From Pseudomonadota bacterium (GTDB lineage Bacteria; Pseudomonadota; Gammaproteobacteria; Burkholderiales; Chitinibacteraceae), in NCBI GenBank assembly GCA_018261735.1, contig JAGTRM010000027.1:1-58601 (forward strand): 58,601 nt of DNA, read 5' to 3'. Position numbers and translations under genes: made by a program. Numbering within the stretch: position 1 is the first letter of the stretch; every line of letters begins with the position of its first letter. Below the pieces are notes generated by a model. It did no database searches and was not told where the DNA came from. It worked only from the letters and a program-made list of their open reading frames with translations. Shown piece after piece: positions 7,336-16,034 of the stretch.

Positions 7336-8890
7336 GAACGGCCTCCCCTTGCGCGACGGGCAAACGTACCACCACGCGGCAGCCAAACGGGCAAGCGGTC
7401 GCGATCTCCAGCCCGCCGCCGTGGCGCAGCACCACTTCCTGCGCCAGCGCCAGCCCCATGCCGGCACGGGCACCGCCGGGACGCGTGGTAAAGAACGGCT
7501 CGAACACTTTCAGGCGCAAGGCCTCGGGAATGCCGGGGCCGCTATCGATCATTTCCAGCTCGACCCAGTCGCCTTCCTGCCGGGTTGCCAGCCGCAGTTC
7601 ACGCAGCGACCTGCGGCTGTCATGCAGCGCATCCAGCGCATTGGCCAGCAGTTGGTTGAGCGCACCACGCAATGCGACGGCCTGACCGTTGACTGCCGGC
7701 AAACGCAAAGCCGGCTGCCAGTCGACCACCACACCCTCGGCCAGCAGGCGATCGGTCGACAGGTCGAGCACATCGTGCAGCAATTCGTTGCAATTCAAGG
7801 GCAGCCAGGCCTCCGGCTGGATGCTGGGCATCGCGCCTTGCAGCAACGCCAGTGCGGCCTCGCCATGCTGGCGGGCTTCGCTCATCGCCATCAACGCGGC
7901 ATCGCCAGCCGGTATCCGCTGCGCCACGCGCTTTTCGGCAGCTGCCATCAGGTTGAGCGGACCGGCGAGCTGGTAGGCCGCGCCGGCCAGCGTTTCGCGC
8001 AGGCGCGCCACCAGTTCGCCCTCGGCCAGCATCATGCGCAAGGCATTCAGCCATTGTTCCTGCTGCTGGCGCTTGAGCGCAGTCACGTCGGTCAGCACCA
8101 GCAACAGATAGCGCTTGGGCGCTGCGGCAAAAAAGGTATCGGCCGAGGGTTCACTTTGCATGAACCAGGCGCCGGAAGCCGAGAACCACTGCGGCCCCTG
8201 CCCACCCGCACGATCGAAACGCAAGGTCTGATCGACAAATTCGTTGCGCGCCAGCGCCTGCGCCCAGGCCGGCTCGCTCAGCTCGGCGCGCAAGCCGGCC
8301 AGAATCGCATGGGCGGGTTCCTGCTTGCCAAAGCGGCCCATCAACTTCTTGTATTCGTGGTTATCCAGCAAGACGCGCTCGTTTTCATCGAGCAGCGCCA
8401 CCGCCACCGGGGCAAGATCGATGATCGACTCGATCAGGCGCTTCTGGTTTTGCAGGCGCTCGTTCAATTCGTGCAGTTCGGTGACATCGCGGTGGATACC
8501 CAGGAAATAACGCACCGCGCCTGCGTCATCCAGAATGGGGGTGATCGAAAGCTCGCACAAATAGCGGCTGCCATCCTTGCGCCGGTTCACCAGCTCGCCC
8601 TGCCAGGGCAGCCCGTTGGAAATATTCAGCCACAGGCCCTCGTAGACGCTGCGCGGGGTGACCTTGTAGGAAAGCACCGACGAATTGCCGCCCAGCACCT
8701 CGCTGGCGACATAACCCGTGGTCCGCGTGAACGCCGGGTTCACGTACAGGATGCGGGCATTCTTGTCGGTGATCGCAATGGCGAGCGGGGCCTTCTCCAC
8801 CAATTCACGGAAGAGTTCTGGCGGCAGTGCGCTGGAAAAATCTGGCGGAATGGCTGCTTGCATGGAATGGACCGGAGTGAGCGTATTCAT
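7328..8890 (-). CDS. nifL: NifL, redox and nitrogen-status anti-activator of NifA
   Basis: A flavoprotein of about 520 residues. The first PAS domain (FRELVEKAPLAIAITDKNARILYVNPAF...GYFLGIHRD-like) resembles the FAD-binding PAS1 of A. vinelandii NifL. A second PAS domain follows (LAPVAVALLDENERVLLDNHEYKKL), then a GHKL module with N-box NQLLANALDAL, DSGPGIP and GMGLALAQEVV. The histidine-box region reads AAYQLAGPLNL, with tyrosine where kinases have histidine, in keeping with NifL not being a kinase. In the family oxidised FAD or GlnK binding makes NifL inhibit NifA. I chose ATG 8890; ATG 8863 and TTG 8920 are alternatives. A GC hairpin at 8938-8958 may end the upstream exporter transcript. 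Confidence 0.93.
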   Translation of the reverse strand: MNTLTPVHSMQAAIPPDFSSALPPELFRELVEKAPLAIAITDKNARILYVNPAFTRTTGYVASEVLGGNSSVLSYKVTPRSVYEGLWLNISNGLPWQGELVNRRKDGSRYLCELSITPILDDAGAVRYFLGIHRDVTELHELNERLQNQKRLIESIIDLAPVAVALLDENERVLLDNHEYKKLMGRFGKQEPAHAILAGLRAELSEPAWAQALARNEFVDQTLRFDRAGGQGPQWFSASGAWFMQSEPSADTFFAAAPKRYLLLVLTDVTALKRQQQEQWLNALRMMLAEGELVARLRETLAGAAYQLAGPLNLMAAAEKRVAQRIPAGDAALMAMSEARQHGEAALALLQGAMPSIQPEAWLPLNCNELLHDVLDLSTDRLLAEGVVVDWQPALRLPAVNGQAVALRGALNQLLANALDALHDSRRSLRELRLATRQEGDWVELEMIDSGPGIPEALRLKVFEPFFTTRPGGARAGMGLALAQEVVLRHGGGLEIATACPFGCRVVVRLPVAQGEAVHG

Positions 8891-9022
8891 GCCCTGCAAC
8901 CAGCAATAACCATGCCACAAGATTGGTGAATCAAAACCGGGCGGGTAGAACGCGCCCGCACCAGAATAGATGACCCTCGCCCCTATCCGGACCGATCAGC
9001 GCCCCATTGCAGGGCGGCCGCT

Positions 9023-9658
9023 TTACAGCTTGCTGGTGATCAGGCGCAGTCCCAGCAGCACGAAGATGCCGCCGGCAACCCGGTCCAACCACATGCCGGC
9101 TTTCGGGCTACGCACCAGCAGTTGCCCCACATGCCCGGAAAAATAGCCGAGCAGACCGAACAACACGGCCGCCTGCAAGGTGAAGGTGATGCCCAGCAGC
9201 GCCGTCTGCCAAGCGATTCCGCCCTGTGCCGTGTTGACGAACTGGGGCAGAAAGGCCAGGAAGAACAACACCACCTTGGGATTGATCGCATTTGCGATCA
9301 ATCCCTTGGAGAACAGCGCACGCAGCGAATCCCGCGATTGCGCCGCTTGCGCGCTGGCATGGAACGCACTGCCGCGGCTTTTCAGCGCCTGGATGCCCAG
9401 CCAGACCAGATACAGCCCGCCGCAGATTTTCAGCGTGGTGAACGCCCACATCGATGCGGCGATCAGTGCACTGACACCGAGCGCGGCCAACAGGGTATGG
9501 CTCAGGCAGCCGAGCGCGCAGCCCAGGCCAAACACCATGCCCTGCCGCCTGCCGCGCGAGATACCGAAACTCAGCACCATCAGGTTGTCCGGGCCGGGAG
9601 AAATCGTAATCAGCATGGCCGCAGCCAGAAAAGCAAAAAATTGTTCAGGAGTCAGCAT
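9023..9658 (-). CDS. LysE/RhtB-family amino-acid exporter
   Basis: A 211-residue integral membrane protein with about six hydrophobic segments. It carries the LysE/RhtB N-terminal signature ITISPGPDNLMVLSFGISRGRRQGM and the central ANAINPKVVLFFLAFLPQF. Members export amino acids such as homoserine, threonine or leucine; the substrate cannot be assigned. It lies upstream of nifL in the same orientation, 132 bases away and probably separately transcribed. It is unrelated to nif by function as far as known. Confidence 0.88.
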   Translation of the reverse strand: MLTPEQFFAFLAAAMLITISPGPDNLMVLSFGISRGRRQGMVFGLGCALGCLSHTLLAALGVSALIAASMWAFTTLKICGGLYLVWLGIQALKSRGSAFHASAQAAQSRDSLRALFSKGLIANAINPKVVLFFLAFLPQFVNTAQGGIAWQTALLGITFTLQAAVLFGLLGYFSGHVGQLLVRSPKAGMWLDRVAGGIFVLLGLRLITSKL

Positions 9659-9685
9659 GATTTATGAATCCAAAAAGGATTGAAG

Positions 9686-11479
9686 TTAACCGCCATCGGC
9701 CGGCGGCGTATTACGGGCGATTTCGTCGACCGTGGTCAGCCCGGCGGCCACCTTGTAGGCCCCGGAAATGCGCAAGGGGCGCTGCCCTTCCTTGATCGCA
9801 CGCTCGCGCAACAGGCTGGAATCGACGCCATCGACAATCAACTCGCGCAGTTCTGGCGTAAGCGTCAACATCTCGTAGATGCCGACCCGCCCCAGATAAC
9901 CCGTCATGCGGCACTCCAGGCAACCGACCGGGTTGGCTACGCGTGCCGGCGCTGTCGCCCGCCAGGGCTTGATCAGATCGATCCACGCCGGCAGCGATGC
10001 ATCCACCATCTGCTTGCAGTGCGGGCATACCGTGCGCGTCAGCCGCTGCGCCAGCACGCCCAGCACGGTGGCACGGATCAGGTAGGCCGGCACGCCCAGA
10101 TCCATCAGCCGGGTAATCGCGGAGGCAGCATCGTTGGTATGCAGCGTCGAGAATACCAGGTGGCCGGTCAGCGCGGCCTGCACCGCCATTTCAGCGGTTT
10201 CCAGATCTCGGATTTCGCCGACCATGACGATATCCGGATCCTGGCGCAACAGCGTGCGGATGCCGCTGGCAAAGTCGAGCCCGATATTCTGCTGCACCTG
10301 CATCTGGTTCAGTTGCGGGTAGATCATTTCAATCGGGTCTTCGACCGTGCAGACGTTGACCTCGGGCGTGGCCAGCTCGCGCAGGGTGGAATACAGCGTC
10401 GTGGTCTTGCCCGAGCCGGTCGGCCCGGTCACCAGGATGATGCCGTGCGGGCGGCGGATCAGCTCCTGCCAGGTACGGTTTTCATCGTCGGTGAAGCCGA
10501 GTTCGGAGAAACTTTTCAGCAGCACATCGGGGTTGAAAATGCGCAGCACCAGCTTCTCGCCGAACGCGGTCGGCATACTGGAAAGGCGCAATTCGATTTC
10601 ATCGCCGGCTGGCGACTGGGTCTTGATGCGGCCATCCTGCGGGCGGCGTTTTTCGGTCACGTCCATGCGCGCCAAGAGCTTGATACGGCTGGTAATCGCC
10701 GCCATCACCGCCATCGGCGTCTGGTACACAGGGTGCATCACGCCGTCGATGCGAAAGCGCACATGGCTGACATCGCGCCGCGGTTCGATGTGGATATCGC
10801 TGGCTCGCTGCTCGAACGCATACTGCAGCAGCCAGTCCACGATCGTGACGATCGCCTGGTCATTGGCATCAATCGAGCCGGTGCGCCCCAGTTGCACCAG
10901 TTGTTCGTAATTGGTGATGCCCGAAGGCAGCGTCTTGTGCAGGTCGATCGCGTGCCTGACCGAACGCGCCAGGTTATAGAATTCGGCCAGATAGCGCAGG
11001 ATATCGAGCGGATTGGCCATCACCGGCACGATGCGGATACGCAGGATGCGCTCCAGCTCTTCTTTCCATTCCAGATCGAAAGGCTCGGCAGTAGCCACCG
11101 TCACTTCGTTCACGCCGACCGCCACCGGCAAAATGCGAAAGCGCGTGGCGTAGGCATGCGAAACCACGTCGCACACGCTGGCCACATCGATCTTCAACGG
11201 ATCGATATGGTAGTAAGGCAGCCCAGCCTTGCCCGCCAGCCATTCGGTCAGCATATCGAGCGTCAGGTTCTTCTGCGAGTCGCGCGCATCGGGCAAGCGG
11301 CTGTTGCCGATCAGCACCAGCGGATGCACTTCGGCCACCTTGCGTGACGACGGGTGCTGCTGCAATTTTTGCGCATCCTTTGCAGCCAGCAGGCCATCGC
11401 TCACCAATGCCTGCAACACTTCCTTGAATTCGAGTTTGTGATGGGTCTGGCGCAAGGAATAATCCTCTGGGGCTGACAA
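9686..11479 (-). CDS. GspE/PilB-like type II/IV secretion ATPase (orphan)
   Basis: A 597-residue secretion ATPase. An N-terminal GspE-type domain (LPYYHIDPLKID) is followed by a RecA-like motor with Walker A GPTGSGKTTT, Asp box EDPIEMIYP, Walker B DPDIVMVGEIRD and His box HLVFSTLHTNDA. A C-terminal C-x2-C...C-x2-C zinc knuckle follows (CPHC...CLEC). These features match hexameric ATPases of type II secretion or type IV pili. No other secretion or pilus gene is in the window. The start is uncertain: TTG at 11479 gives a natural-looking N-terminus (MSAPEDYS) but has no clear ribosome-binding site. Confidence 0.88.
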   Translation of the reverse strand: MSAPEDYSLRQTHHKLEFKEVLQALVSDGLLAAKDAQKLQQHPSSRKVAEVHPLVLIGNSRLPDARDSQKNLTLDMLTEWLAGKAGLPYYHIDPLKIDVASVCDVVSHAYATRFRILPVAVGVNEVTVATAEPFDLEWKEELERILRIRIVPVMANPLDILRYLAEFYNLARSVRHAIDLHKTLPSGITNYEQLVQLGRTGSIDANDQAIVTIVDWLLQYAFEQRASDIHIEPRRDVSHVRFRIDGVMHPVYQTPMAVMAAITSRIKLLARMDVTEKRRPQDGRIKTQSPAGDEIELRLSSMPTAFGEKLVLRIFNPDVLLKSFSELGFTDDENRTWQELIRRPHGIILVTGPTGSGKTTTLYSTLRELATPEVNVCTVEDPIEMIYPQLNQMQVQQNIGLDFASGIRTLLRQDPDIVMVGEIRDLETAEMAVQAALTGHLVFSTLHTNDAASAITRLMDLGVPAYLIRATVLGVLAQRLTRTVCPHCKQMVDASLPAWIDLIKPWRATAPARVANPVGCLECRMTGYLGRVGIYEMLTLTPELRELIVDGVDSSLLRERAIKEGQRPLRISGAYKVAAGLTTVDEIARNTPPADGG

Positions 11480-11585
11480 AGTGGGGGCAAGATGCCAAAG
11501 CCGCTAGCGTAGCAAAGCGGCACGATCGCGGCAGCATTTTTGCGTTCTTTTATATCGCAGGCCCACACATCGTCTCCACCCGCCT

Positions 11586-11601
11586 TGTCACAAACCCCAC
11601 A
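11586..11601 (+). promoter_or_regulatory. NifA upstream activator site (rnf)
   Basis: TGTCACAAACCCCACA is TGT-N10-ACA, centred about 104 bases upstream of the rnfA -24 box. That is almost the same spacing as site 1 of nifB. Confidence 0.65.
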
Positions 11602-11667
11602 CCCCAACATGGGTTGTTGCAACAAAGCAGTAAACACCCTACCACCAACAAGAATAAATAATTTAAA

Positions 11668-11680
11668 AATCATAAGGTTG
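11668..11680 (+). promoter_or_regulatory. IHF-like site between activator site and promoter
   Basis: AATCATAAGGTTG matches the IHF consensus WATCAA-N4-TTR with one mismatch. It lies in an AT-rich stretch between the TGT-N10-ACA site and the -24 box, where IHF normally bends DNA for sigma-54 activation. Confidence 0.45.
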
Positions 11681-11696
11681 AAATAAAAACCACAGA

Positions 11697-11712
11697 TGGC
11701 ATGCCCCTTGCA
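11697..11712 (+). promoter_or_regulatory. sigma-54 (-24/-12) promoter of rnfABCDGEH
   Basis: TGGCATG-CCCC-TTGCA has a single difference from TGGCACG-N4-TTGCA. It ends 25 bases before the rnfA start codon and points along the operon. With the upstream activator site it indicates RpoN/NifA control of rnf. Confidence 0.85.
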
Positions 11713-11736
11713 ACAACAAGCGCAAAGGAGGCAATC

Positions 11737-12318
11737 ATGCGTGAATATTTCTTTCTGATCCTGACCACGGTACTGGTCAACAACGTGGTGCTGGTCAAGT
11801 TTCTTGGCCTGTGCCCGTTCATGGGGGTGTCCAAGCAAGTCTCCGGCAGTATCGGCATGGGGCTGGCAACCACCTTCGTCCTGACCTTGGCCGCCGCCGC
11901 CGCGTGGATGCTGGAAAACTGGCTGCTGCTGCCGCTCGGCATGGGCTACCTGCGCATTCTGGCCTTCATCCTGGTTATCGCCGCCCTGGTGCAATTCGTC
12001 GAAATGGTGATCAAGAAAACCAGCCCGGCGCTGTACCAGGTACTGGGCATCTTTCTGCCGCTGATTACCACCAACTGCGCGGTACTGGGCGTAGCGCTGC
12101 TGAATGCGCAGGAAAAATCCGGCTTTGTGAAAAGCACGCTGAGCGGCTTTGGCGCCGCACTGGGATTCAGCCTGGTGCTGGTGGTTTTTGCCGGCATCCG
12201 CGAACGCCTGGCACTGGCGCGCGTGCCCGCCGCATTTGCCGGCGCACCGATCAGCTTCATCACGGCCAGCCTGCTGGCACTGGCATTCATGGGCTTCGCC
12301 GGCCTGCAACTGGGTTAA
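11737..12318 (+). CDS. rnfA: RnfA, membrane subunit of the Rnf complex
   Basis: A 193-residue protein with six hydrophobic helices. Its starts ([30 protein letters not shown]) and the half-channel cysteine regions GLCPFMG and [11 protein letters not shown] are diagnostic of RnfA/NqrE-type subunits. Its cysteines help hold an intramembrane Fe-S centre with RnfE. AGGAGG lies six bases before the ATG at 11737. First gene of a seven-gene operon. In diazotrophs Rnf uses ion motive force and NADH to reduce ferredoxin or flavodoxin for nitrogenase. Confidence 0.97.
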   Translation: MREYFFLILTTVLVNNVVLVKFLGLCPFMGVSKQVSGSIGMGLATTFVLTLAAAAAWMLENWLLLPLGMGYLRILAFILVIAALVQFVEMVIKKTSPALYQVLGIFLPLITTNCAVLGVALLNAQEKSGFVKSTLSGFGAALGFSLVLVVFAGIRERLALARVPAAFAGAPISFITASLLALAFMGFAGLQLG

Positions 12319-12329
12319 GGAGGTTGATC

Positions 12330-12869
12330 ATGCTGATTCCATTGTTAAGTCTCAGCCTGCTGGGAGGCGCCCTGGGTCTGGCGCTGGCACTGGCCGGGCG
12401 TTTTTTCAAGGTTGAGGGCAATCCACTGGTCGAGGAAGTGGCGGCCATGATGCCCAACTCGCAATGCGGCCTGTGCGGCCTGCCCGGCTGCGGGGTCGCT
12501 GCGGAAAAAATGGTGAACGGTGAAGTCGAACTGACTTGCTGCGTTCCGGGCGGCAAGGTGCTGGCGCAACGCATTGCCGACAAGCTCGGCATCCCGCTAT
12601 CGCTCGAAGGCTTCGAGGAAATCGTCCCGCAGGTAGCCCGCGTCAATGAAAGCATCTGCACCGGCTGCAGCAAGTGCTACAAGATTTGCGCGACCGATGC
12701 GGTATTCGGCGCCAGCAAGCGTATTCACGGCGTGATCGCCGAGCTGTGCACCGGCTGCGGCAAGTGCGTGGATATCTGCCCGACCGAGGCCATCCACCTG
12801 GAAGAAATCGCCGTCACGCTGCGTACCTGGCGCTGGCAAAAACCGCTCGCACAAGGGGTACAGGCATGA
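12330..12869 (+). CDS. rnfB: RnfB, Fe-S subunit of the Rnf complex
   Basis: A protein of 179 residues. An N-terminal membrane anchor (LLSLSLLGGALGLALALAG) is followed by the RnfB Fe-S domain (CGLCGLPGCG...CCVPGG) and two 4Fe-4S motifs (CTGCSKCYKIC and CTGCGKCVDICP). The first lacks the usual proline after its fourth cysteine. It is the likely docking point for ferredoxin. AGGAGG precedes the ATG, 11 bases after rnfA. The stop overlaps the rnfC start (ATGA). Confidence 0.96.
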   Translation: MLIPLLSLSLLGGALGLALALAGRFFKVEGNPLVEEVAAMMPNSQCGLCGLPGCGVAAEKMVNGEVELTCCVPGGKVLAQRIADKLGIPLSLEGFEEIVPQVARVNESICTGCSKCYKICATDAVFGASKRIHGVIAELCTGCGKCVDICPTEAIHLEEIAVTLRTWRWQKPLAQGVQA

Positions 12870-14356
12870 GAGTCCCGCTGATTGATCGCCTGTTCGATCT
12901 GCTCGATCGCGCCGCCCACTGGGGCGTTCATCCCGATTACCGCAAGGAACCGGCCGCCAGCCGCCTGATCGGTAAACTGCCGCTGCCGCCGATGCTCTAC
13001 CTGCCGCTGGTGCAGCATGCCGGCGCGCCGGCCCGCGCCATCGTCAAGGTCGGCGATGCGGTTCTGGCCGGACAGCTGCTGGCAGAGGCCGGCGGCACCA
13101 TTTCGGCGCCGATCCATGCGCCGGCGGCCGGCGTGGTCGAAGCCATCGGGCCACTCCCGGCACCGCACCCTTCCGGACTGGCCGTGGAAACCATCACGCT
13201 GCGGGTAACCGGCAGCGAGCATATCGATTATGCAGTGTGCAACGATCCCTTTGCGCTGACGCCGGAAGAACTGGCGCGGCGAGTAGAGGCAGCAGGTGTG
13301 GTCGGGATGGGCGGGGCTACGTTCCCCTCGGCGCCCAAGCTCCATCTCGGCCGCCGCATGGCAGTGCATACGCTGGTGATCAACGGTGGCGAATGCGAGC
13401 CTTACCTTTCCTGCGATGACCGCCTGATGCAGGAACGCGCCGACGGCGTACTGGAAGGCGTGCGGCTGATCGCCACCATGATCGGCGCCGGACGCATCCT
13501 GATCGGCATCGAGGACAACAAGCCGATTGCCTGCAAGGCGATGCAGCAGGCAGCCGAGCACTTTCCGAACATCAGCGTGCAAAGCGTGCCAACGCGTTAC
13601 CCGATGGGCAGCGGTGAGCAACTGATGACCTGGCTCACCGGCCAGGAACTGCCGGCCGGCGCGCGCATGGCCAGCATCGGTGTACTGGTCCATAACGTCG
13701 GCACCGCCTATGCCGTACACCGCGCGATCCGCTTTGGCGAACCGCTGACCCACCGCATCGTCACCGTGGCCGGCAACGCCGTGCGCCAGCCGCGTAACCT
13801 GGAAGTGCCGATCGGCACGCCGGCTTCGGCGCTGGTCGAGTTTTGCGGCGGGCTGACCGAAGAGCCGCTGCGGCTGGTGATGGGCGGCCCGATGATGGGA
13901 CTGGCGCTGCCTTCGCTCGATGTCCCCGTGATCAAGGGCTCCAGCGGCGTGCTGGCGCTCACCGCTGCCGAATGCAACGAGACCGAGGAAGAAGACTGCA
14001 TCCGCTGCGGCTCCTGCGCCCATGTCTGCCCGCTGCATCTGTTGCCGCTCGACATGGCGGCCAGCGTGCGCGCCGGCGATCTGGAAGGTGCGGCCAAGCT
14101 CGGACTGGAAGATTGCCTGACCTGCGGCGCATGTTCCTACATCTGCCCGGCGCATCTGCCGCTTTCGCACTACTTTGATTTTGCCAAGGGCGAACGCTGG
14201 GCCAACGAGCAAAGCCAGCGCCAGACCGACATGATCCGCGAGATGACCGAGGCCAAGCGCGAACGCCTGGCCCGCGAAGCCGCCGAGCGCCGCGCCGAAC
14301 TCATGCGGCGCAAGGCCGAGGCCGATGCGGCCAAGCAAAAGGAGAAAACACTATGA
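12866..14356 (+). CDS. rnfC: RnfC, NADH-binding peripheral subunit
   Basis: A protein of 496 residues with an N-terminal RnfC domain, FMN/NADH-binding Rossmann region (GMGGATFPSAPKL, INGGECEPYL), a SLBB-like part, and two 4Fe-4S motifs CIRCGSCAHVCP and CLTCGACSYICP. The C-terminal 50 residues are a charged helix rich in Arg, Glu and Ala (EAKRERLAREAAERRAELMR), a shorter version of the tail seen in enterobacterial RsxC. It overlaps rnfB and rnfD by ATGA junctions, indicating tight coupling. Confidence 0.96.
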   Translation: MRVPLIDRLFDLLDRAAHWGVHPDYRKEPAASRLIGKLPLPPMLYLPLVQHAGAPARAIVKVGDAVLAGQLLAEAGGTISAPIHAPAAGVVEAIGPLPAPHPSGLAVETITLRVTGSEHIDYAVCNDPFALTPEELARRVEAAGVVGMGGATFPSAPKLHLGRRMAVHTLVINGGECEPYLSCDDRLMQERADGVLEGVRLIATMIGAGRILIGIEDNKPIACKAMQQAAEHFPNISVQSVPTRYPMGSGEQLMTWLTGQELPAGARMASIGVLVHNVGTAYAVHRAIRFGEPLTHRIVTVAGNAVRQPRNLEVPIGTPASALVEFCGGLTEEPLRLVMGGPMMGLALPSLDVPVIKGSSGVLALTAAECNETEEEDCIRCGSCAHVCPLHLLPLDMAASVRAGDLEGAAKLGLEDCLTCGACSYICPAHLPLSHYFDFAKGERWANEQSQRQTDMIREMTEAKRERLAREAAERRAELMRRKAEADAAKQKEKTL

Positions 14357-15417
14357 CCCCCTTCGCAACCCATGCTCCCTATGCCCATGCCTGGGGATCG
14401 ATCGGCGACATCATGCACAAGGTGATGCTGGCCTTGCTGCCCGCCACGCTGTTCGCATTCTGGAGCTTTGGCTGGCCGGCATTCTGGCTCTGGCTGGTGA
14501 CCGTTGCCTCGGCTGCAGGCTGGGAAGCCGCCTGCGTCTGGCTCGCCGGCAAACGCATCAAGCCCAAGCTGCTCGATCGCTCGGCCATGCTCACCGGCTG
14601 GCTGCTGGCGCTGTCGCTACCGCCCTGGGCACCGTGGTGGGTCGGCGTGGTCGGCAGTTTCATTGCCATCGTGCTGTCCAAGCAGGTGTTTGGCGGACTG
14701 GGCTGCAATCCGTTCAACCCGGCCATGGTCGCCCGCGTGGCCTTGCTGATTTCGTTCCCGGTCACCATGACGCAATGGGTTTCAGCCTTGCCGTTGCTGC
14801 CCGGCCAGAGCGTGGATTTCCTGCAGGGACTGCAGATCACCTTCGGCGGCATCCCCATGCTCGATGGGGTCGCCAGCGCTTCGGTGCTGGGCGGCATAAA
14901 GACCGAACTCTCCAAGGTGGGCCACCTGCCTGCGCTGGACAGCCTCTTTACCGCCTGGCAATCAACCCTAGGCTTGCGTGCCGGCAGCCTGGGCGAATCG
15001 TCCGCGGTGCTGATCCTGCTGGGCGGAATCTGGCTCACGCGCCATTACATCATCGGCTGGCGCATTCCGCTGTCGATGCTGGCCGGCGTGCTGGTTCCTG
15101 CAGTGCTGTTCTGGCTGATTAATCCGCAACATTACGCCTCGCCACTGGTGCACATGCTCTCGGGCGGCCTGTGGCTGGGTGCGTTTTTTATCGCCACCGA
15201 CCCGGTCACCTCGCCCACGTCCAACGCCGGGCAAGTGATCTTCGGCCTGGGTTGCGGCCTGCTGACCTACCTGATCCGCAGTTGGGGCGGCTACCCGGAA
15301 GGCGTGGCCTTTGCCGTACTGCTGATGAACGCCGTCACCCCGCTGATCGAGCGCGCCACGCCGCCGCGCATCTACGGCCGGAACCGGGAAGGCAAACCAC
15401 TGGAGGCCAAAGCATGA
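14353..15417 (+). CDS. rnfD: RnfD, membrane subunit of the Rnf complex
   Basis: A 354-residue polytopic subunit related to NqrB, with conserved segments LTGWLLALSLPPWAPWW, GGLGCNPFNPAM and GAFFIATDPVTSPT. In E. coli RsxD the FMN is attached to the threonine of a DGISQATPL motif. The aligned segment here (DGVASASVL) has serine in place of that threonine, so the covalent flavin site is altered. Everything else, including length and helices, looks intact. ATGA overlaps on both sides. Confidence 0.95.
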   Translation: MTPFATHAPYAHAWGSIGDIMHKVMLALLPATLFAFWSFGWPAFWLWLVTVASAAGWEAACVWLAGKRIKPKLLDRSAMLTGWLLALSLPPWAPWWVGVVGSFIAIVLSKQVFGGLGCNPFNPAMVARVALLISFPVTMTQWVSALPLLPGQSVDFLQGLQITFGGIPMLDGVASASVLGGIKTELSKVGHLPALDSLFTAWQSTLGLRAGSLGESSAVLILLGGIWLTRHYIIGWRIPLSMLAGVLVPAVLFWLINPQHYASPLVHMLSGGLWLGAFFIATDPVTSPTSNAGQVIFGLGCGLLTYLIRSWGGYPEGVAFAVLLMNAVTPLIERATPPRIYGRNREGKPLEAKA

Positions 15418-16034
15418 CTTTCGACGAAAAACTTGAGCACTGGCGCAGCCTGCTGCCCTACCAGACCGGCTTGCTGGCCATCGTGGGCCTGCTGACGAGC
15501 GCCGCACTGACGCTGGCCAACCAGGCCACCCAAACGCCGATTGAAGACAGTCTGCAAAAGGATCTGCAGGCCTCGCTGGCCCAGGTGCTGCCCCCGAACA
15601 GTTTCGACAACAAGCTCCTGACCAGCACGCTGGAGCGTCCGGCACCGGACGGCAAGCGCACGGTCTATGTAGCCCGGAAAGCCGATCAGGTCACCGGGCT
15701 GGTATTTGAAGTCGCCGGCAAGGGTTACGCCGGCACGATCCGGATCGTGATGGGCATCGACCCGGCAGGGAAAGTGCTGGGCGTGCGCGTGCTGTCGCAC
15801 GCTGAAACGCCCGGCCTCGGCGACAAGATCGATGCACAGAAAAGCAACTGGATCGAATCCTTTGCCGGCAAGGGGCTGAACAACGCGAAGTGGGCGGTGA
15901 AGAAGGACGGCGGCGAATTCGACCAGTTTGCCGGCGCCACCATCACCCCGCGCGCGGTGGTCAAGGCCGTGCATGAAGGTTTGCAGTGGTATGCGCAGGA
16001 AAAGGAAAACATTGCGAAGGAGGGGGCAAAATGA
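15414..16034 (+). CDS. rnfG: RnfG, covalent FMN subunit
   Basis: A 206-residue protein with one N-terminal transmembrane helix (TGLLAIVGLLTSAALTLAN) and a periplasmic FMN-binding domain. The flavinylation motif is FAGATIT near residue 180, with the acceptor threonine intact. HAETPGLGDKI is another family signature. It would receive FMN from an ApbE enzyme, which is not encoded in this window. It overlaps rnfD and rnfE by ATGA. Confidence 0.95.
   Translation: MTFDEKLEHWRSLLPYQTGLLAIVGLLTSAALTLANQATQTPIEDSLQKDLQASLAQVLPPNSFDNKLLTSTLERPAPDGKRTVYVARKADQVTGLVFEVAGKGYAGTIRIVMGIDPAGKVLGVRVLSHAETPGLGDKIDAQKSNWIESFAGKGLNNAKWAVKKDGGEFDQFAGATITPRAVVKAVHEGLQWYAQEKENIAKEGAK

Noticed and set aside
5611..7491. 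626-codon plus-strand frame opposite nifA
   Set aside because: Antisense to a strongly supported gene, no start signals, and composition typical of a reverse-strand shadow.
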